Origin: DASPJL01 sp035628645
GTDB taxonomy: Bacteria > Bacteroidota > Bacteroidia > Cytophagales > Cyclobacteriaceae
Reading direction: 5' to 3'
Assembly: GCA_035628645.1 (NCBI GenBank)
Contig: DASPJL010000198.1
Coordinates: forward strand, 1-64,000
Length of the DNA: 64,000 bases
The notes under the pieces are model-generated. The model had not been told where the DNA came from, made no database searches, and saw nothing but the letters and a program-made list of their open reading frames with translations. Positions within the stretch are counted from its first letter, which is position 1. Every line of letters starts with the position of its first letter. Made by a program: the position numbers and the translations under genes. Of this stretch, positions 16,725 through 26,200 are shown one piece after another.

Positions 16725-18599
16725 TCACCTCTTCCTTTCCCCTTTAAACTTATAACTATCTGGAAAAGGATAAACATTGTTGGCTCTTTCAATATCAGCC
16801 ATTCTCTGGCTTGAATCTACCTCTATGAATAAAATATCATTTAATTTCTTTGGTATTTTGAAAGTATACAACGGGTAAGCCCATGGCCAACCTTCCAGTA
16901 CAACCCTCTCAACACCCACATTCTTCTTCTCTTTTTCACCCCTCATTAATTGCAGCGGAATGTAGTAAACTTCCTGAGTTCCATCTTTGTAATAAACATT
17001 TACATCAAGCGGCATTGGCATTTCTCCAATTTTTTCCAAGGTAATCTCTGTAGAAGATGGATCGCTCGCTACGGTTTTTATTCCGTAGTCTATTGTATTG
17101 GTAGTTTCTATCCATTGTTCCAGATACCAATCCAGTTCAATTCCGGAAACTTTTTCCATAACCCTCTTAAAATCGGTTGGAGTAGGGTGTTTAAATTTCC
17201 ATTCATTAAAATACCTTATCATGCCTTCCCAGAATTTATCCTCCCCTATTATATACCTTAGTTGATGCAAAAAGACTGCGCCTTTAGAATAGCTGGAAGT
17301 ACTGTAAGCCGCGTTTAGATGATAAAAATCAGAATGAGTGGTAAGTGGTTCCTGTAGGTTTGCTTTTACCAAAGCAAAATAACTGGCATAAGACCTTTCC
17401 TGAGGGTTTCGCTTTTTTACATAAATCGAATCAAGAATATAATGTTGGGCAAAAGTGGTAAATCCTTCATCCATCCAGGGATACTTCGATTCGTTTGTAG
17501 CTAAAACTCCCTGAAACCAACTATGAATGGCTTCGTGAACGGTTACACTGACCAAACCTCCAAAGCTTCCATGACTTGTAATAAGTGTGGCCATTGGATA
17601 TTCCATACCTCCGTCTCCTCCCTGAATCACTGAATATTGTTCATAGGGGTATTTCCCGAATTTAGCATTCATTATCTGGAAGCATTTTACAGCGAGTGGC
17701 TGCATTTTTTCCCAATACTCAGCCAATGTATCCGTTTGATAAAAAAAATGCAACAGAGGCCCGCTGGGCACTTGTAAAACATCATGCTGATAATCAGGAT
17801 CGGCTGCCCAGGCAAAATCATGAACCATAGGAGCTTTAAAATGCCATTTAAGCTTTGACGACTTATTCCTTTTAACAGGTTTGGTTTTATCTTCATAGCC
17901 ATGTCCAATCTCCTGAGGATTTTGCAGATAACCGGTACCACCTATGGTATAAGAAGAATCTATGCTTATCCTGACGTCAAAATCTCCCCAGACGCCATGA
18001 AACTCTCTTGCGATATAAGGATTGGAGTGCCAGCCGTCCTGATCATATTCGGCAAGTTTTGGATACCATTGTGTCATGGAATAAGCTATTCCTTCTTTAT
18101 TGTTTCTTCCGGTTCTTCTTATTTGTACAGGAATCTGGGCTTCAAACTTCATTTCAAATGTAGTTTTCCCCCCTGGCAACAAAGGTTTATTCAGGGTTAC
18201 TTCCAAAATAGTCTCCTGAACTTCATTTTTTACTGATTTGCCATCTTGTTTGAGTTCAATAATTTTCTGATACCCTACCTCATCTGCTTCAAGATTTTGT
18301 ATTCTATCCATTACCCTTGGATCCGGATCTTTAATTGTCCTTGATCGAATATCCATCATACTTCCGGGTTGAAAAGCATTGTAATAGAGGTGGTAAAAAA
18401 CTTTAGACAACGTATCCGGAGAGTTATTCCAATATATCAGCTTTTGTTTCCCTGAGAACTGATGGGACTTAACATCAAAGTCAATGTCCATTTCATAATG
18501 TACTTTCTGCTGCCAGTAAGCAGTTTGTCCAAATATCTGAAAAGAAAGAATGGTCAAAAAAAATATAAAAGTGATCCTTGTTATTTTCTCAAAACTCAT
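16725..18599 (-). CDS. M1-family metallopeptidase
   Basis: 624 residues. Signal peptide to about residue 25 (FQIFGQTAYWQQ). The M1 zinc site is intact: HEAIH, then exactly 18 residues, then Glu in WMDEGFTTF; the substrate-binding GxMEN motif appears as GGMEYP upstream. This class of exported M1 peptidases is common in Bacteroidota and removes N-terminal residues from peptides in the periplasm or outside. It is monocistronic, with the pdhB terminator upstream. The C-terminus lacks the large ERAP1-like domain, which is normal for this shorter subgroup. Confidence 0.9.
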   Translation of the reverse strand: MSFEKITRITFIFFLTILSFQIFGQTAYWQQKVHYEMDIDFDVKSHQFSGKQKLIYWNNSPDTLSKVFYHLYYNAFQPGSMMDIRSRTIKDPDPRVMDRIQNLEADEVGYQKIIELKQDGKSVKNEVQETILEVTLNKPLLPGGKTTFEMKFEAQIPVQIRRTGRNNKEGIAYSMTQWYPKLAEYDQDGWHSNPYIAREFHGVWGDFDVRISIDSSYTIGGTGYLQNPQEIGHGYEDKTKPVKRNKSSKLKWHFKAPMVHDFAWAADPDYQHDVLQVPSGPLLHFFYQTDTLAEYWEKMQPLAVKCFQIMNAKFGKYPYEQYSVIQGGDGGMEYPMATLITSHGSFGGLVSVTVHEAIHSWFQGVLATNESKYPWMDEGFTTFAQHYILDSIYVKKRNPQERSYASYFALVKANLQEPLTTHSDFYHLNAAYSTSSYSKGAVFLHQLRYIIGEDKFWEGMIRYFNEWKFKHPTPTDFKRVMEKVSGIELDWYLEQWIETTNTIDYGIKTVASDPSSTEITLEKIGEMPMPLDVNVYYKDGTQEVYYIPLQLMRGEKEKKNVGVERVVLEGWPWAYPLYTFKIPKKLNDILFIEVDSSQRMADIERANNVYPFPDSYKFKGERKR

Positions 18600-18673
18600 T
18601 GGATTATTTTTTGAATTGAAACGGAAATAATGAAAAGTTGATATGGAAATATAGAAAATTGAAGTTATTAAAT

Positions 18674-18704
18674 AAAAAATCCTCCCTTATAAATAAAGGA
18701 GGAT
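18674..18704 (-). terminator. Intrinsic terminator of pdhB
   Basis: On the minus strand ATCCTCC and GGAGGAT pair around a 12-base AT-rich loop and are followed by TTTTTTATT. Confidence 0.75.
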
Positions 18705-18725
18705 CCAAATTATTTTAAGAATCTA

Positions 18726-19706
18726 TTATTTTACGTAGAGTACAGATTTAACTGCATCTATTGTCTTCTTTACATTAGGTAGAATTACTTCGATAAGCGT
18801 AGGCGCATAGGGAAGCGGCAAATCGAAACTGTTAATTCTGTGAACAGGCGCATCCAGATAATCAAAGGCATGCTTTTGAACATGATAGGTAATCTCAGAA
18901 GAAATGGCTGCAAGCGGCCAGGCTTCTTCTATTATTACTAACCTATTCGTCTTTTTTACCGAATTGACTATTGTGACATAATCGATCGGTCTTACAGTCA
19001 TCAAATCAATCACCTCAGCAGAAATACCATCTTTCTCCAATTCGACCGCTGCCTGTAAAGCAACTTTCATCATCTTTCCAAAGGAAACCAAAGTAACATC
19101 ATTTCCTTCTCTTTTTACGTCCGCCTTTCCTATTGGTATTAAATATTCTTCTTGCGGAACAGCCCCCTTATCACCGTACATTAATTCAGATTCCATAAAA
19201 ATAACAGGGTCATTATCTCTTATTGAAGACTTTAATAATCCCTTTGCATCGTATGGATTGGAAGGAACAACAACCTTTAAACCGGGAGTGTTAGCGTACC
19301 AGCTCTCAAAGTTTTGTGAGTGTTGGGAGCTAAGCATACCTGCATTTCCTGTAGGTCCTCTGAAAACAGCAGGAACAGAAAACTGACCGCCGGACATGGA
19401 CATCATTTTTGCTGCTCCATTTATAATTTGGTCTATGGCAACCAAAGAAAAGTTGAAGGTCATAAATTCAATTATTGGTCGAAGGCCATTCATAGCTGCG
19501 CCAATACCTATACCTGTAAATCCAAGCTCTGCGATTGGAGTATCGATAACTCTTTTAGGTCCAAATTCATCGAGCATTCCCTGGCTTACTTTGTAAGCTC
19601 CGTTATATTCAGCGACCTCCTCTCCTATTAAGAAGATTTTTTCATCCTTCCTCATCTCCTCGCTCATAGCTTCTCTCAAAGCTTCTCTGAATTGTATTTC
19701 TCTCAT
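18726..19706 (-). CDS. pdhB: Pyruvate dehydrogenase E1 component, beta subunit
   Basis: 326 residues, full length. With E1 alpha it forms the thiamine-diphosphate enzyme that decarboxylates pyruvate in the pyruvate dehydrogenase complex. It starts with the family hallmark MREIQFREALREAMSEEMRKD and GEEVAEYNGAYKVSQG, followed by RVIDTPIAELGFTGIGIGAA, FMTFNFSL and GPTGNAGMLSSQHSQ; the C-terminal transketolase domain (RLVIIEEAWP) is present. No E1 alpha or E2 gene is in the window. It has its own promoter and terminator, so it is a single-gene transcription unit. Confidence 0.95.
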   Translation of the reverse strand: MREIQFREALREAMSEEMRKDEKIFLIGEEVAEYNGAYKVSQGMLDEFGPKRVIDTPIAELGFTGIGIGAAMNGLRPIIEFMTFNFSLVAIDQIINGAAKMMSMSGGQFSVPAVFRGPTGNAGMLSSQHSQNFESWYANTPGLKVVVPSNPYDAKGLLKSSIRDNDPVIFMESELMYGDKGAVPQEEYLIPIGKADVKREGNDVTLVSFGKMMKVALQAAVELEKDGISAEVIDLMTVRPIDYVTIVNSVKKTNRLVIIEEAWPLAAISSEITYHVQKHAFDYLDAPVHRINSFDLPLPYAPTLIEVILPNVKKTIDAVKSVLYVK

Positions 19707-19725
19707 GTCGTTCTTTTATTATGCG

Positions 19726-19756
19726 CAAAAATAGAATGAGATTTTCAATTAACAAA
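19726..19756 (-). promoter_or_regulatory. Promoter of pdhB (TTTG-N19-TATTTTTG)
   Basis: Complement of 19753-19756 gives TTTG; after exactly 19 bases the complement of 19726-19733 gives TATTTTTG. Both elements match the Bacteroidota consensus. The start codon is about 20 bases further on. Confidence 0.75.
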
Positions 19757-19779
19757 CCTCATTGTAGATATTAAAATAA

Positions 19780-19803
19780 AAAAGCCCCAATAAGGGGCCT
19801 TTT
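19780..19803 (-). terminator. Intrinsic terminator of the OmpA/TPR lipoprotein gene
   Basis: On the minus strand GGCCCC and GGGGC pair around a short TTATT loop with one bulge, followed by TTTTTTATTTTAA. It lies just before the pdhB promoter and insulates the two genes. Confidence 0.75.
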
Positions 19804-19828
19804 ATTTTTAATATAGTTGATGAAGAGA

Positions 19829-21613
19829 TTATTTTATTGCATCTCTCACTGCTTGATCGTCAATGTATTTTTTAAACACAAGATCGTTAACTGCTCTTTC
19901 TTTTAAAGCTGCATCCATACTGGTAGCCTTAGAAAGATTAGAAACCAATTGATCTTTTTTGTCAGTTCTTGCGGCAATAAGCGCCTTTCCGTAGTAAGCA
20001 ACCGCTTCATTTTCATTCAATTCAATTGATTCGTTGAAGGCAGATTCAGCATTTGTATAGTCTTTCTTCAATAAGTAAGCTAAACCTTTGTTGAATGAGT
20101 TATCAGCAGATTGAACAGCGTTTGATAATGAAGCAATAGCGTCATCATATTTTCCTGATCTGATCTCTAAAGCACCTTTCACCCCATTTACGCCTTTTTC
20201 ATTTTCACCTGCAGATCCTAATGATCTTGCTTTCTCTATATACTCAATACCTTTAGCATTTTCTCCTTTTAGGAAAGCAGCAATGGCTAAGTTGTTATAA
20301 GCATCAGATGTTTCTTGTTTAGTTACAGAAGTTTGAAGATGAGTGATTGCTTGGTCAGCTAGACTTGCTCTTTCAGCATCATCAGTTGATTTGATAGCTC
20401 TGTCTAAATATACAGCCCCCATATTGTTGTGTGCCTGCCAGCTATCGCTTTTTTGTACAGCAGCTTTGAAGATTCTTTCTTTTTCCTCCAAATCAGGAGT
20501 TAAAGACGCTGCATGAAGAATTTCGGCATCATCCAAAGTATCTGCGCTTATAGTTCCTTCTGCGACTTGTTTGCTAAGTACAGCAATTTCTTCGTCTGAT
20601 TTCTTAGGTTTTGGAGTAAGAATTTCAGTTTTAGCTGTTCTTAAAACAGGATAAATATCTCTAAAGATTATTCTGTAGGAGGAAAGATCTTGTAATTGTT
20701 GTTCTTTTTGTTCGAAATCACCACCAGCGCTGTTTACGATATTTCTAATTTCGTCTTTTTGAGTGCTTGAAAGTGTTTTATTTTCATCAAGTAGCGCTAA
20801 GAACATTGTCCAGTCTTCAACAACAGGTTTCAATACGAAATCAATAGAATCAGCCATCTTATTGTAATCGTATTTCCTCATATTTTTTCTGTAGAAATCT
20901 TCAATTACTTTAGCTCTATCATTGGAAAGTCTGGTATTGATTGTCTCAGCTCCTTCGGGAGAGTGAGTTCCTGTAATAGATACTGATCTGGTTGTGTTCT
21001 TTTGAGCAATAAAGTTATCTAAGAATTTGCCTCTTGGGCCTCTTGCTTCAGAAGTTCTTAATTGAGAACGTCCTTGAAGGAAGTAGAATTCTACATTTGT
21101 GGCGATAAGTTGTTCAGCAGTATCATAACCTGTAGGGGCATAAGACACATAGAAAACATCTTTCACTAATCTTGGAGTAGTAATTACACCTTCAGCCACT
21201 GGCATTTCAGGCGTCTTTTTAGATTTTCCGCTTTCTTTTGCTGCAACACCTTCTACTACTAAATTACCCTTTTGCATTGGCTCCTCATATGCAAAGGAAA
21301 AAGTCTTAGAAATTCTTGGTTGCTCAGTTTTTGAATTAGGATAGTCTGTAGACTTGAATTGAACTTCTCCTAATGAAACGGATTGATCTCCATATTTATA
21401 AATCGGAGAGACGGAATAAATGGTATTTTTCTTCAACATTTTTACTGGAAGAGCAACAGCCATTTCGAATTTGACAGAGTCTCCATGTAATTCCAGTGGT
21501 GATGGTGTAACGGTTAATTGTTGGTCTTTCGACATTTTAACCATTTTACTGAGGGTACACCCTGTAAATGAAAGAACGGCCAAAAGTCCTATAAAGTAAG
21601 CTAGTTTTCTCAT
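19829..21613 (-). CDS. Lipoprotein with OmpA-like and TPR domains
   Basis: 594 residues from ATG 21613 (MRKLAYFIGLL), which puts the lipobox SFTGC about 20 residues in; a 24-residue N-terminal extension from 21685 would bury the signal peptide and is rejected. The middle (~180-310) resembles an OmpA peptidoglycan-binding fold (VEFYFLQGRSQLR ... ITGTHSPEGAETINTRLSNDRAKVIEDFY), and the C-terminal ~200 residues are TPR helices (AHNNMGAVYLDRA, AYNNLAIAAFLKGENAKGIEYIEKA). It probably anchors to the outer membrane and peptidoglycan and scaffolds other envelope proteins. Specific partners are unknown. A strong terminator follows. Confidence 0.78.
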   Translation of the reverse strand: MRKLAYFIGLLAVLSFTGCTLSKMVKMSKDQQLTVTPSPLELHGDSVKFEMAVALPVKMLKKNTIYSVSPIYKYGDQSVSLGEVQFKSTDYPNSKTEQPRISKTFSFAYEEPMQKGNLVVEGVAAKESGKSKKTPEMPVAEGVITTPRLVKDVFYVSYAPTGYDTAEQLIATNVEFYFLQGRSQLRTSEARGPRGKFLDNFIAQKNTTRSVSITGTHSPEGAETINTRLSNDRAKVIEDFYRKNMRKYDYNKMADSIDFVLKPVVEDWTMFLALLDENKTLSSTQKDEIRNIVNSAGGDFEQKEQQLQDLSSYRIIFRDIYPVLRTAKTEILTPKPKKSDEEIAVLSKQVAEGTISADTLDDAEILHAASLTPDLEEKERIFKAAVQKSDSWQAHNNMGAVYLDRAIKSTDDAERASLADQAITHLQTSVTKQETSDAYNNLAIAAFLKGENAKGIEYIEKARSLGSAGENEKGVNGVKGALEIRSGKYDDAIASLSNAVQSADNSFNKGLAYLLKKDYTNAESAFNESIELNENEAVAYYGKALIAARTDKKDQLVSNLSKATSMDAALKERAVNDLVFKKYIDDQAVRDAIK

Positions 21614-21735
21614 GTGAGTATCGGGTTTATTTTTTGGTTGATTAAGACGCGAAATTATCGGTTCATTATTATTATTCCAATTCATTTTTGTAATTTTTAA
21701 AAAATTTATTCCATTTCCTTAAACTAATATTGTAT

Positions 21736-21743
21736 TATTTTTG
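21736..21743 (+). promoter_or_regulatory. -7 element TATTTTTG before the PspC-domain gene
   Basis: Exact TAnnTTTG match, ending 12 bases before the ATG at 21756. No strong -33 element. Confidence 0.4.
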
Positions 21744-21755
21744 TTACAAAACGTC

Positions 21756-21977
21756 ATGATAGAAAAAATAAAAGCATTCATAGAGGACCAGGCATTCGGT
21801 GTTTGCACTGCTTTAGGTGAGAAAATGGGTATAGCCACCAGCAGTATCCGACTATTTTTTATTTATATTTCCTTTTTAACTTTAGGCTCTCCTATTGTAA
21901 TTTATTTAGCTCTGGCTTTTTTAATGAATATGAGAAAACATTTAAGAAGAAACAATAGATCTGTCTGGGATTTTTAA
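21756..21977 (+). CDS. PspC-domain membrane protein
   Basis: 73 residues from ATG 21756; an in-frame TTG five codons earlier lies inside the -7 box and is not used. The PspC pattern is visible: FGVCTALGEKMGIATSSIRLFFIYISFL, with the second helix SPIVIYLALAFLM and a basic tail. PspC proteins belong to membrane-stress systems or act as small toxin-like membrane proteins; no pspA or pspB is nearby. Divergent from the OmpA/TPR lipoprotein gene. Confidence 0.8.
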   Translation: MIEKIKAFIEDQAFGVCTALGEKMGIATSSIRLFFIYISFLTLGSPIVIYLALAFLMNMRKHLRRNNRSVWDF

Positions 21978-22070
21978 AATAATACCCATATTTTCATTAA
22001 AGTTATTGATTTCCTTACATCCAAAAAATGAAGCTTACCTTTTTGATTACCATTATTTTAGGTTGTTTTC

Positions 22071-23111
22071 TTAAAATGAGGGTTTATTTTCATTAAGGGG
22101 CGGCAGTTCCTCAAATTTCTTTTTTTGTAAAATAAAATAATCAATAAATAAACTTCTTCCATAAACGCCGGTCATTTTTTTATAGTCCTCAACTATAAAA
22201 TTTTTCTTTCTTTTGATTTTAAGATTACCGATTTCCTTAAAAAAATCGATATGGGCTTTAATTATTGAGAACGCCTTTGTAAAAGTGCCGGATAAAGCAA
22301 ATTTTACAAATGTTAAGTAATCGAGTAATAATCTTACGAACACCACAAAATACAACCTGTCAGCCGGCAGGTTTTTATACAGCATAAACAAGCCATTACG
22401 GAAGTTGTAGTATGTCTTTTTGGGAGAATCCATAGGAAGTGTGCCGCCTCCTACATGATAAACTTCGGAATCTGTACAATAAAAAATCTTATATCCTCTT
22501 GCCTTTAGTCTCCAGCAAAGATCTATCTCTTCCATGTGTGCAAAAAAGTCTTTGTCCAGACCCTCCAATTGATGAAAAGCATCGGAACGGACAAAAAAAC
22601 AGGCTCCTGTTGCCCAAAATATTTCAAGATTGGTATCGTACTGATTTTCGTCCTTTTCTAAGGTATTAAACACCCTTCCACGACAAAAAGGATAACCCCA
22701 TTTATCAATAAACCCACCTGCTGCCCCCGCATATTCAAAAGATTCTTTGTCATGATAAGCTTTAATTTTAGGCTGGCAGGCTGCAATTGAAGGGTCTTTT
22801 TCCATCAATTCTATTACAGGATCTATCCAGTTCGCAGTTACCTCTATATCTGAATTTAAAAGTATATAATATTGAGCGTTTATTTGAACCAGTCCTAAAT
22901 TATACCCCTGACAAAAACCATAGTTTCGATCATGTACAATTACCCGTACTTGCGGAAATTTGGCTTTTAATAATTCTAAAGAATTGTCTGAAGAATTATT
23001 ATCAATTACATAGATGGGATAAGTACTACTGTGTTCTAAAAGACCTGGTAAAAACTTTTCTAAAAATTTACATCCGTTAAAGTTGAGGATGACTATAGCA
23101 ACTTTTTGCAT
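22071..23111 (-). CDS. Glycosyltransferase family 2
   Basis: 346 residues from ATG 23111, whose A overlaps the ybaB stop as TGATG; the preceding TTG is ignored. GT2 GT-A fold: VAIVILNFNG, IDNNSSDNSLELL, LNSDIEV (metal-binding position) and EEIDLCWRLKARGYKIFYC near residue 205. It transfers a sugar from a nucleotide donor, resembling rhamnosyltransferase-like members that lack membrane helices. Translationally coupled to ybaB, an odd pairing that also includes the T9SS gene upstream, so it may glycosylate secreted or surface material. Confidence 0.88.
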   Translation of the reverse strand: MQKVAIVILNFNGCKFLEKFLPGLLEHSSTYPIYVIDNNSSDNSLELLKAKFPQVRVIVHDRNYGFCQGYNLGLVQINAQYYILLNSDIEVTANWIDPVIELMEKDPSIAACQPKIKAYHDKESFEYAGAAGGFIDKWGYPFCRGRVFNTLEKDENQYDTNLEIFWATGACFFVRSDAFHQLEGLDKDFFAHMEEIDLCWRLKARGYKIFYCTDSEVYHVGGGTLPMDSPKKTYYNFRNGLFMLYKNLPADRLYFVVFVRLLLDYLTFVKFALSGTFTKAFSIIKAHIDFFKEIGNLKIKRKKNFIVEDYKKMTGVYGRSLFIDYFILQKKKFEELPPLNENKPSF

Positions 23112-23443
23112 CAAAACATTCCGCTAAGATCCAGTCCGGGAATATTTGGAATTAAACCCTCAGTACTCTTTTTAAGTTCTTCTTTTGCTTTTACTTCAAC
23201 ATTTTCCAGCGCTTTATTTACCGCTGCCACTACCAAATCCTGAAGCATTTCCTTATCTTCTTTCTTGATGATTTCAGGATCAATATCTATCTGGATAATT
23301 TGTCTTTTTCCATTTGCTACCACTTTCACCATGCCGGCCCCGGATTCACCTGAATCCGTTATTTTTACAAGGTTGTCCTGTGCTTCTTTTACTTTTGCCT
23401 GGACTTCTTTTACCTTTCCAAGCATTTTCATCATATCAAACAT
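23111..23443 (-). CDS. YbaB/EbfC nucleoid-associated protein
   Basis: 110 residues. The N-terminal coiled helix (MFDMMKMLGKVKEVQAKVKEAQ) and the strand pattern GMVKVVANGKRQIIQIDIDPE are characteristic of the YbaB DNA-binding dimer. It is usually in a dnaX-ybaB-recR operon; here it lies between a T9SS-secreted protein gene (12 bases upstream) and a GT2 gene (overlapping stop/start). The C-terminus ends with a Gly/Leu tail as in other Bacteroidota copies. Confidence 0.92.
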   Translation of the reverse strand: MFDMMKMLGKVKEVQAKVKEAQDNLVKITDSGESGAGMVKVVANGKRQIIQIDIDPEIIKKEDKEMLQDLVVAAVNKALENVEVKAKEELKKSTEGLIPNIPGLDLSGMF

Positions 23444-23454
23444 ATCACTCCAGT

Positions 23455-25395
23455 TTATCTTATCAATGTTACAGTTCCTCTTTTTGTAATTCCCGTCCCC
23501 GTTTCATCCTCCGCTTCTACATAATAAAGGTATACGCCTTCCGGCACTTTTCGTCCTTGACCCATACCGTCCCAACTTTCTCCTTCAAAAATTAATGACC
23601 CCCACTTGTTATAAATATACATTCGTACACTTTTAATGTAAGTTTTTGAAACCTCAAAGTGGTCATTCAAACCGTCGCCATTGGGAGTAAAAGCATTCGG
23701 CAAAGCTATTATAAAGTTTTGTTTTATTTCAAAAATATTAGAGAAACTCAACAAGGGAACGTCATCGTTGGAAACAGCTTTAATTCGATACCTGACCACC
23801 TGAAACTGGTTTTGGTCTGCATCTTCATAGCTTTTGGAAATACCCATCGAAGTCTCCTTTACAATGTTTCCCTCTTCATCCATCACCTGCAATATATATT
23901 CTTTTACGCCAGACTTCCAGCCTTGATAATCGGTCCATTCCAATTTGTTCTGCTTATTTGCTATAACTTCTCCCTTCAGCAATATTGAACAACCAATAAT
24001 GCTGACTTGAGAAGCATTATCGCAGGAATCCAGGTAGGAAATAGAATAACAAGCAACTAAAGAATTAGGATTTGCCTGAATATCTGCAAATGCAGAATCA
24101 TAACCGGTGTATAACGGCGTATTATCGTCGTCAACGGAAGAGGTAACCCTATACTCTTTTACTGACGTCCCAGATGGTTTATTCCAGGAAATTTCCACCA
24201 CATTATTGTTTACAGAAGCGGTTATGTTCTCAACAGAAGCAGGAATATCATCAGACTTACCTGTTACACAAACTTTATTGGAATGGATAGAAGCGCCGTC
24301 GATTACTCCAATTACTTCATAACAATAATTTTTGTTGCATTTTACCTCGGTATCTGTAAAGGTGGTGTTGGTTAAATCTGACTGAATAGTATAATTATTT
24401 TTTACAATGGTGAAGTTGTCAAAATTCTGTCCGCTTGAAATTTCCCAGCTCAAGTTATTTTGATCAAATAAAGATTCTGCAGTCAATTTTATTGTACAAG
24501 CTTCATCTGAAGCCTGGTTATTGCATTTATCCTTTGCTATAAGCCTGATACAATAAGAATATTGATCAGTAGCTATCCGTTCTTCTCCAATATTTTCTAT
24601 CACGTAATCCAAAGGATAATTTCCACTTTCTTTCAGCAGATCACCTGCTTTCTGAAAAGCGCCTCCTTCCTTTTTTATTTGAATTTCATAGTTTAAATAA
24701 GACCGCAGGTTGCTGAAACTTAATTTGATTTGGTTCTCAGGATTGGTTTCGAGAACTGATATTAAAGGTTTTTCGATTTTTGGAAATACCGTTATTGTTG
24801 TGAAATCTGCTGCACTGCAATTGGAAGGGAATTCTCCTTCAACCAAAATTGTATAGTCTTTATCAAAAGACAAGGATGGGTAAGAATGTATAATTGACGC
24901 TCCTTGATTTACCTTTTCATCGAAGACTCCGTCACTTTCCCAATCTATGTTAAATTCTTCATAGGTAGTGTCTGTAATACTTAATTCCACATCTGTTCCT
25001 GCACAAGTCTTTAATTCAAACTTCGGTGGAAGCATAGGCATCACAAGGATTTCTATAGGACCTATTACGTCTGCTCTTCCTAGAGTATTATTTTGCCCAT
25101 GATGGTAAACATAATAAGTACCAGGTTCATTATATTGAAATTTTGTCAGGCCTGTGTTGCCGGTATCTCCGTTTCCATCGCCAAAATCAAAGGAAACATT
25201 GGACCAACCGTCTGCCTCAATACATTTAGTAAAATTGACGGTTTCGCCTACACAAACCCTTGTTTTATCAGCACTAAAACAATTAGATTGCGCTTCGGCT
25301 TTCAGGGAAAGGAACAACCCCAATAGCAGATATAAATAGGTACAATTTTTAGAAATTTTCACTTTCAAAAATTTTAAGGCCCTATTAAAAATCAT
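23455..25395 (-). CDS. Secreted PKD/FnIII-like protein with T9SS type B sorting domain
   Basis: 646 residues from ATG 25395 (a TTG seven codons earlier is less likely). Signal peptide ending KAEAQ, a PKD-like domain (VSFDFGDGNGDTG, GTYYVYHHG), several fibronectin-III-like modules, and the C-terminal gliding-motility-associated (CHU_C) domain: ALPNAFTPNGDGLNDHFEV, IYNKWGSLIFEG, then PEGVYLYYVEAED. This tail directs export by T9SS and attachment at the cell surface. No enzymatic motif is seen, so an adhesin or structural role is most likely. First gene of an operon with ybaB and a GT2 gene. Confidence 0.88.
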   Translation of the reverse strand: MIFNRALKFLKVKISKNCTYLYLLLGLFLSLKAEAQSNCFSADKTRVCVGETVNFTKCIEADGWSNVSFDFGDGNGDTGNTGLTKFQYNEPGTYYVYHHGQNNTLGRADVIGPIEILVMPMLPPKFELKTCAGTDVELSITDTTYEEFNIDWESDGVFDEKVNQGASIIHSYPSLSFDKDYTILVEGEFPSNCSAADFTTITVFPKIEKPLISVLETNPENQIKLSFSNLRSYLNYEIQIKKEGGAFQKAGDLLKESGNYPLDYVIENIGEERIATDQYSYCIRLIAKDKCNNQASDEACTIKLTAESLFDQNNLSWEISSGQNFDNFTIVKNNYTIQSDLTNTTFTDTEVKCNKNYCYEVIGVIDGASIHSNKVCVTGKSDDIPASVENITASVNNNVVEISWNKPSGTSVKEYRVTSSVDDDNTPLYTGYDSAFADIQANPNSLVACYSISYLDSCDNASQVSIIGCSILLKGEVIANKQNKLEWTDYQGWKSGVKEYILQVMDEEGNIVKETSMGISKSYEDADQNQFQVVRYRIKAVSNDDVPLLSFSNIFEIKQNFIIALPNAFTPNGDGLNDHFEVSKTYIKSVRMYIYNKWGSLIFEGESWDGMGQGRKVPEGVYLYYVEAEDETGTGITKRGTVTLIR

Positions 25396-25457
25396 GTTAG
25401 GAAACGCAACAGCCAAGTTATAATTGCCTCTTTGTAAGGTTAAACGACTTTAAAGAA

Positions 25458-25488
25458 CAAAGCTATAACAATTAATTTTCTAGCCAAA
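25458..25488 (-). promoter_or_regulatory. Promoter of the T9SS protein operon (TTTG-N19-TAGCTTTG)
   Basis: Complement of 25485-25488 is TTTG and, after exactly 19 bases, the complement of 25458-25465 is TAGCTTTG. The predicted leader before ATG 25395 is about 58 bases. Confidence 0.75.
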
Positions 25489-25639
25489 AAAGAGATAAAT
25501 TCCATGAATTATATCTTATTGACACCTTTTTTGAGATTAATGGGTCATTTTTTTAACTTTTTTACTGATACCGGATACTTTTATTCCTAAGAATTTGTTT
25601 TTTATTGACACAATTACTCAAAATAAAAACTATAAGAAA

Positions 25640-26200
25640 ATGAAAAGAATATCATATGTTTTAATACTATTTGTGCTGCTTTCCTCGTGTGGGCGTGGTT
25701 TTGTTGCAAATTCTGATTTTGACAGAAGTGTAAATCTTCGAAATTATCAAACTTTTAAAATTTCGGAGGAATACCCAAACCGGCCAGATATTGATCCTAT
25801 TTTAAATAATGAGTTTAACAGAAAAAGAATAGCCAACGCTATAACGGCTCAGCTTAAGGGAAGAAACTATGTTGAAAGCAATCAGAATCCTGATTTATTG
25901 GTAAAATTTTATGTAAGGGTAAAGGATAAACAACAAACTCAATACAATAATAATTGGGGTTTTTACTATCCTAGAACTAACTCTTATACCAAATCTTATG
26001 AGGAAAGTACCTTAATCGTGGAACTTGTGGATGCAGCTGAAAATAAGTTGGTATGGCAAGGTTGGGCAATCGGGGAAAAGGAATATAATTCAAAAAATAT
26101 CGAACAAAAAACTTGGAATAAGGTAAGTTATATTTTCAGGACTTTCCCGGTAAAACCAAAAGAACCGATAAGCAATGACCCCATTAGCTATAATAAATGA
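25640..26200 (+). CDS. DUF4136 lipoprotein
   Basis: 186 residues from ATG 25640 (MKRISYVLILFVLLSSCG); the lipobox LLSSC places the acylated Cys at ~17. The body has the DUF4136 features: an early FDRSVNLRNYQTFKI, a helix NRKRIANAITAQLKGRNYVE, then PDLLVKFYVRV and ESTLIVELVDAAENKLVWQGWA. It is an outer-membrane lipoprotein of unknown role, common and often multicopy in Bacteroidota. The stop codon abuts a tandem heptamer array. Confidence 0.88.
   Translation: MKRISYVLILFVLLSSCGRGFVANSDFDRSVNLRNYQTFKISEEYPNRPDIDPILNNEFNRKRIANAITAQLKGRNYVESNQNPDLLVKFYVRVKDKQQTQYNNNWGFYYPRTNSYTKSYEESTLIVELVDAAENKLVWQGWAIGEKEYNSKNIEQKTWNKVSYIFRTFPVKPKEPISNDPISYNK

Noticed and set aside
21614..21685. 24-residue extension of the OmpA/TPR lipoprotein
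   Set aside because: It would bury the signal peptide and lipobox inside the protein.
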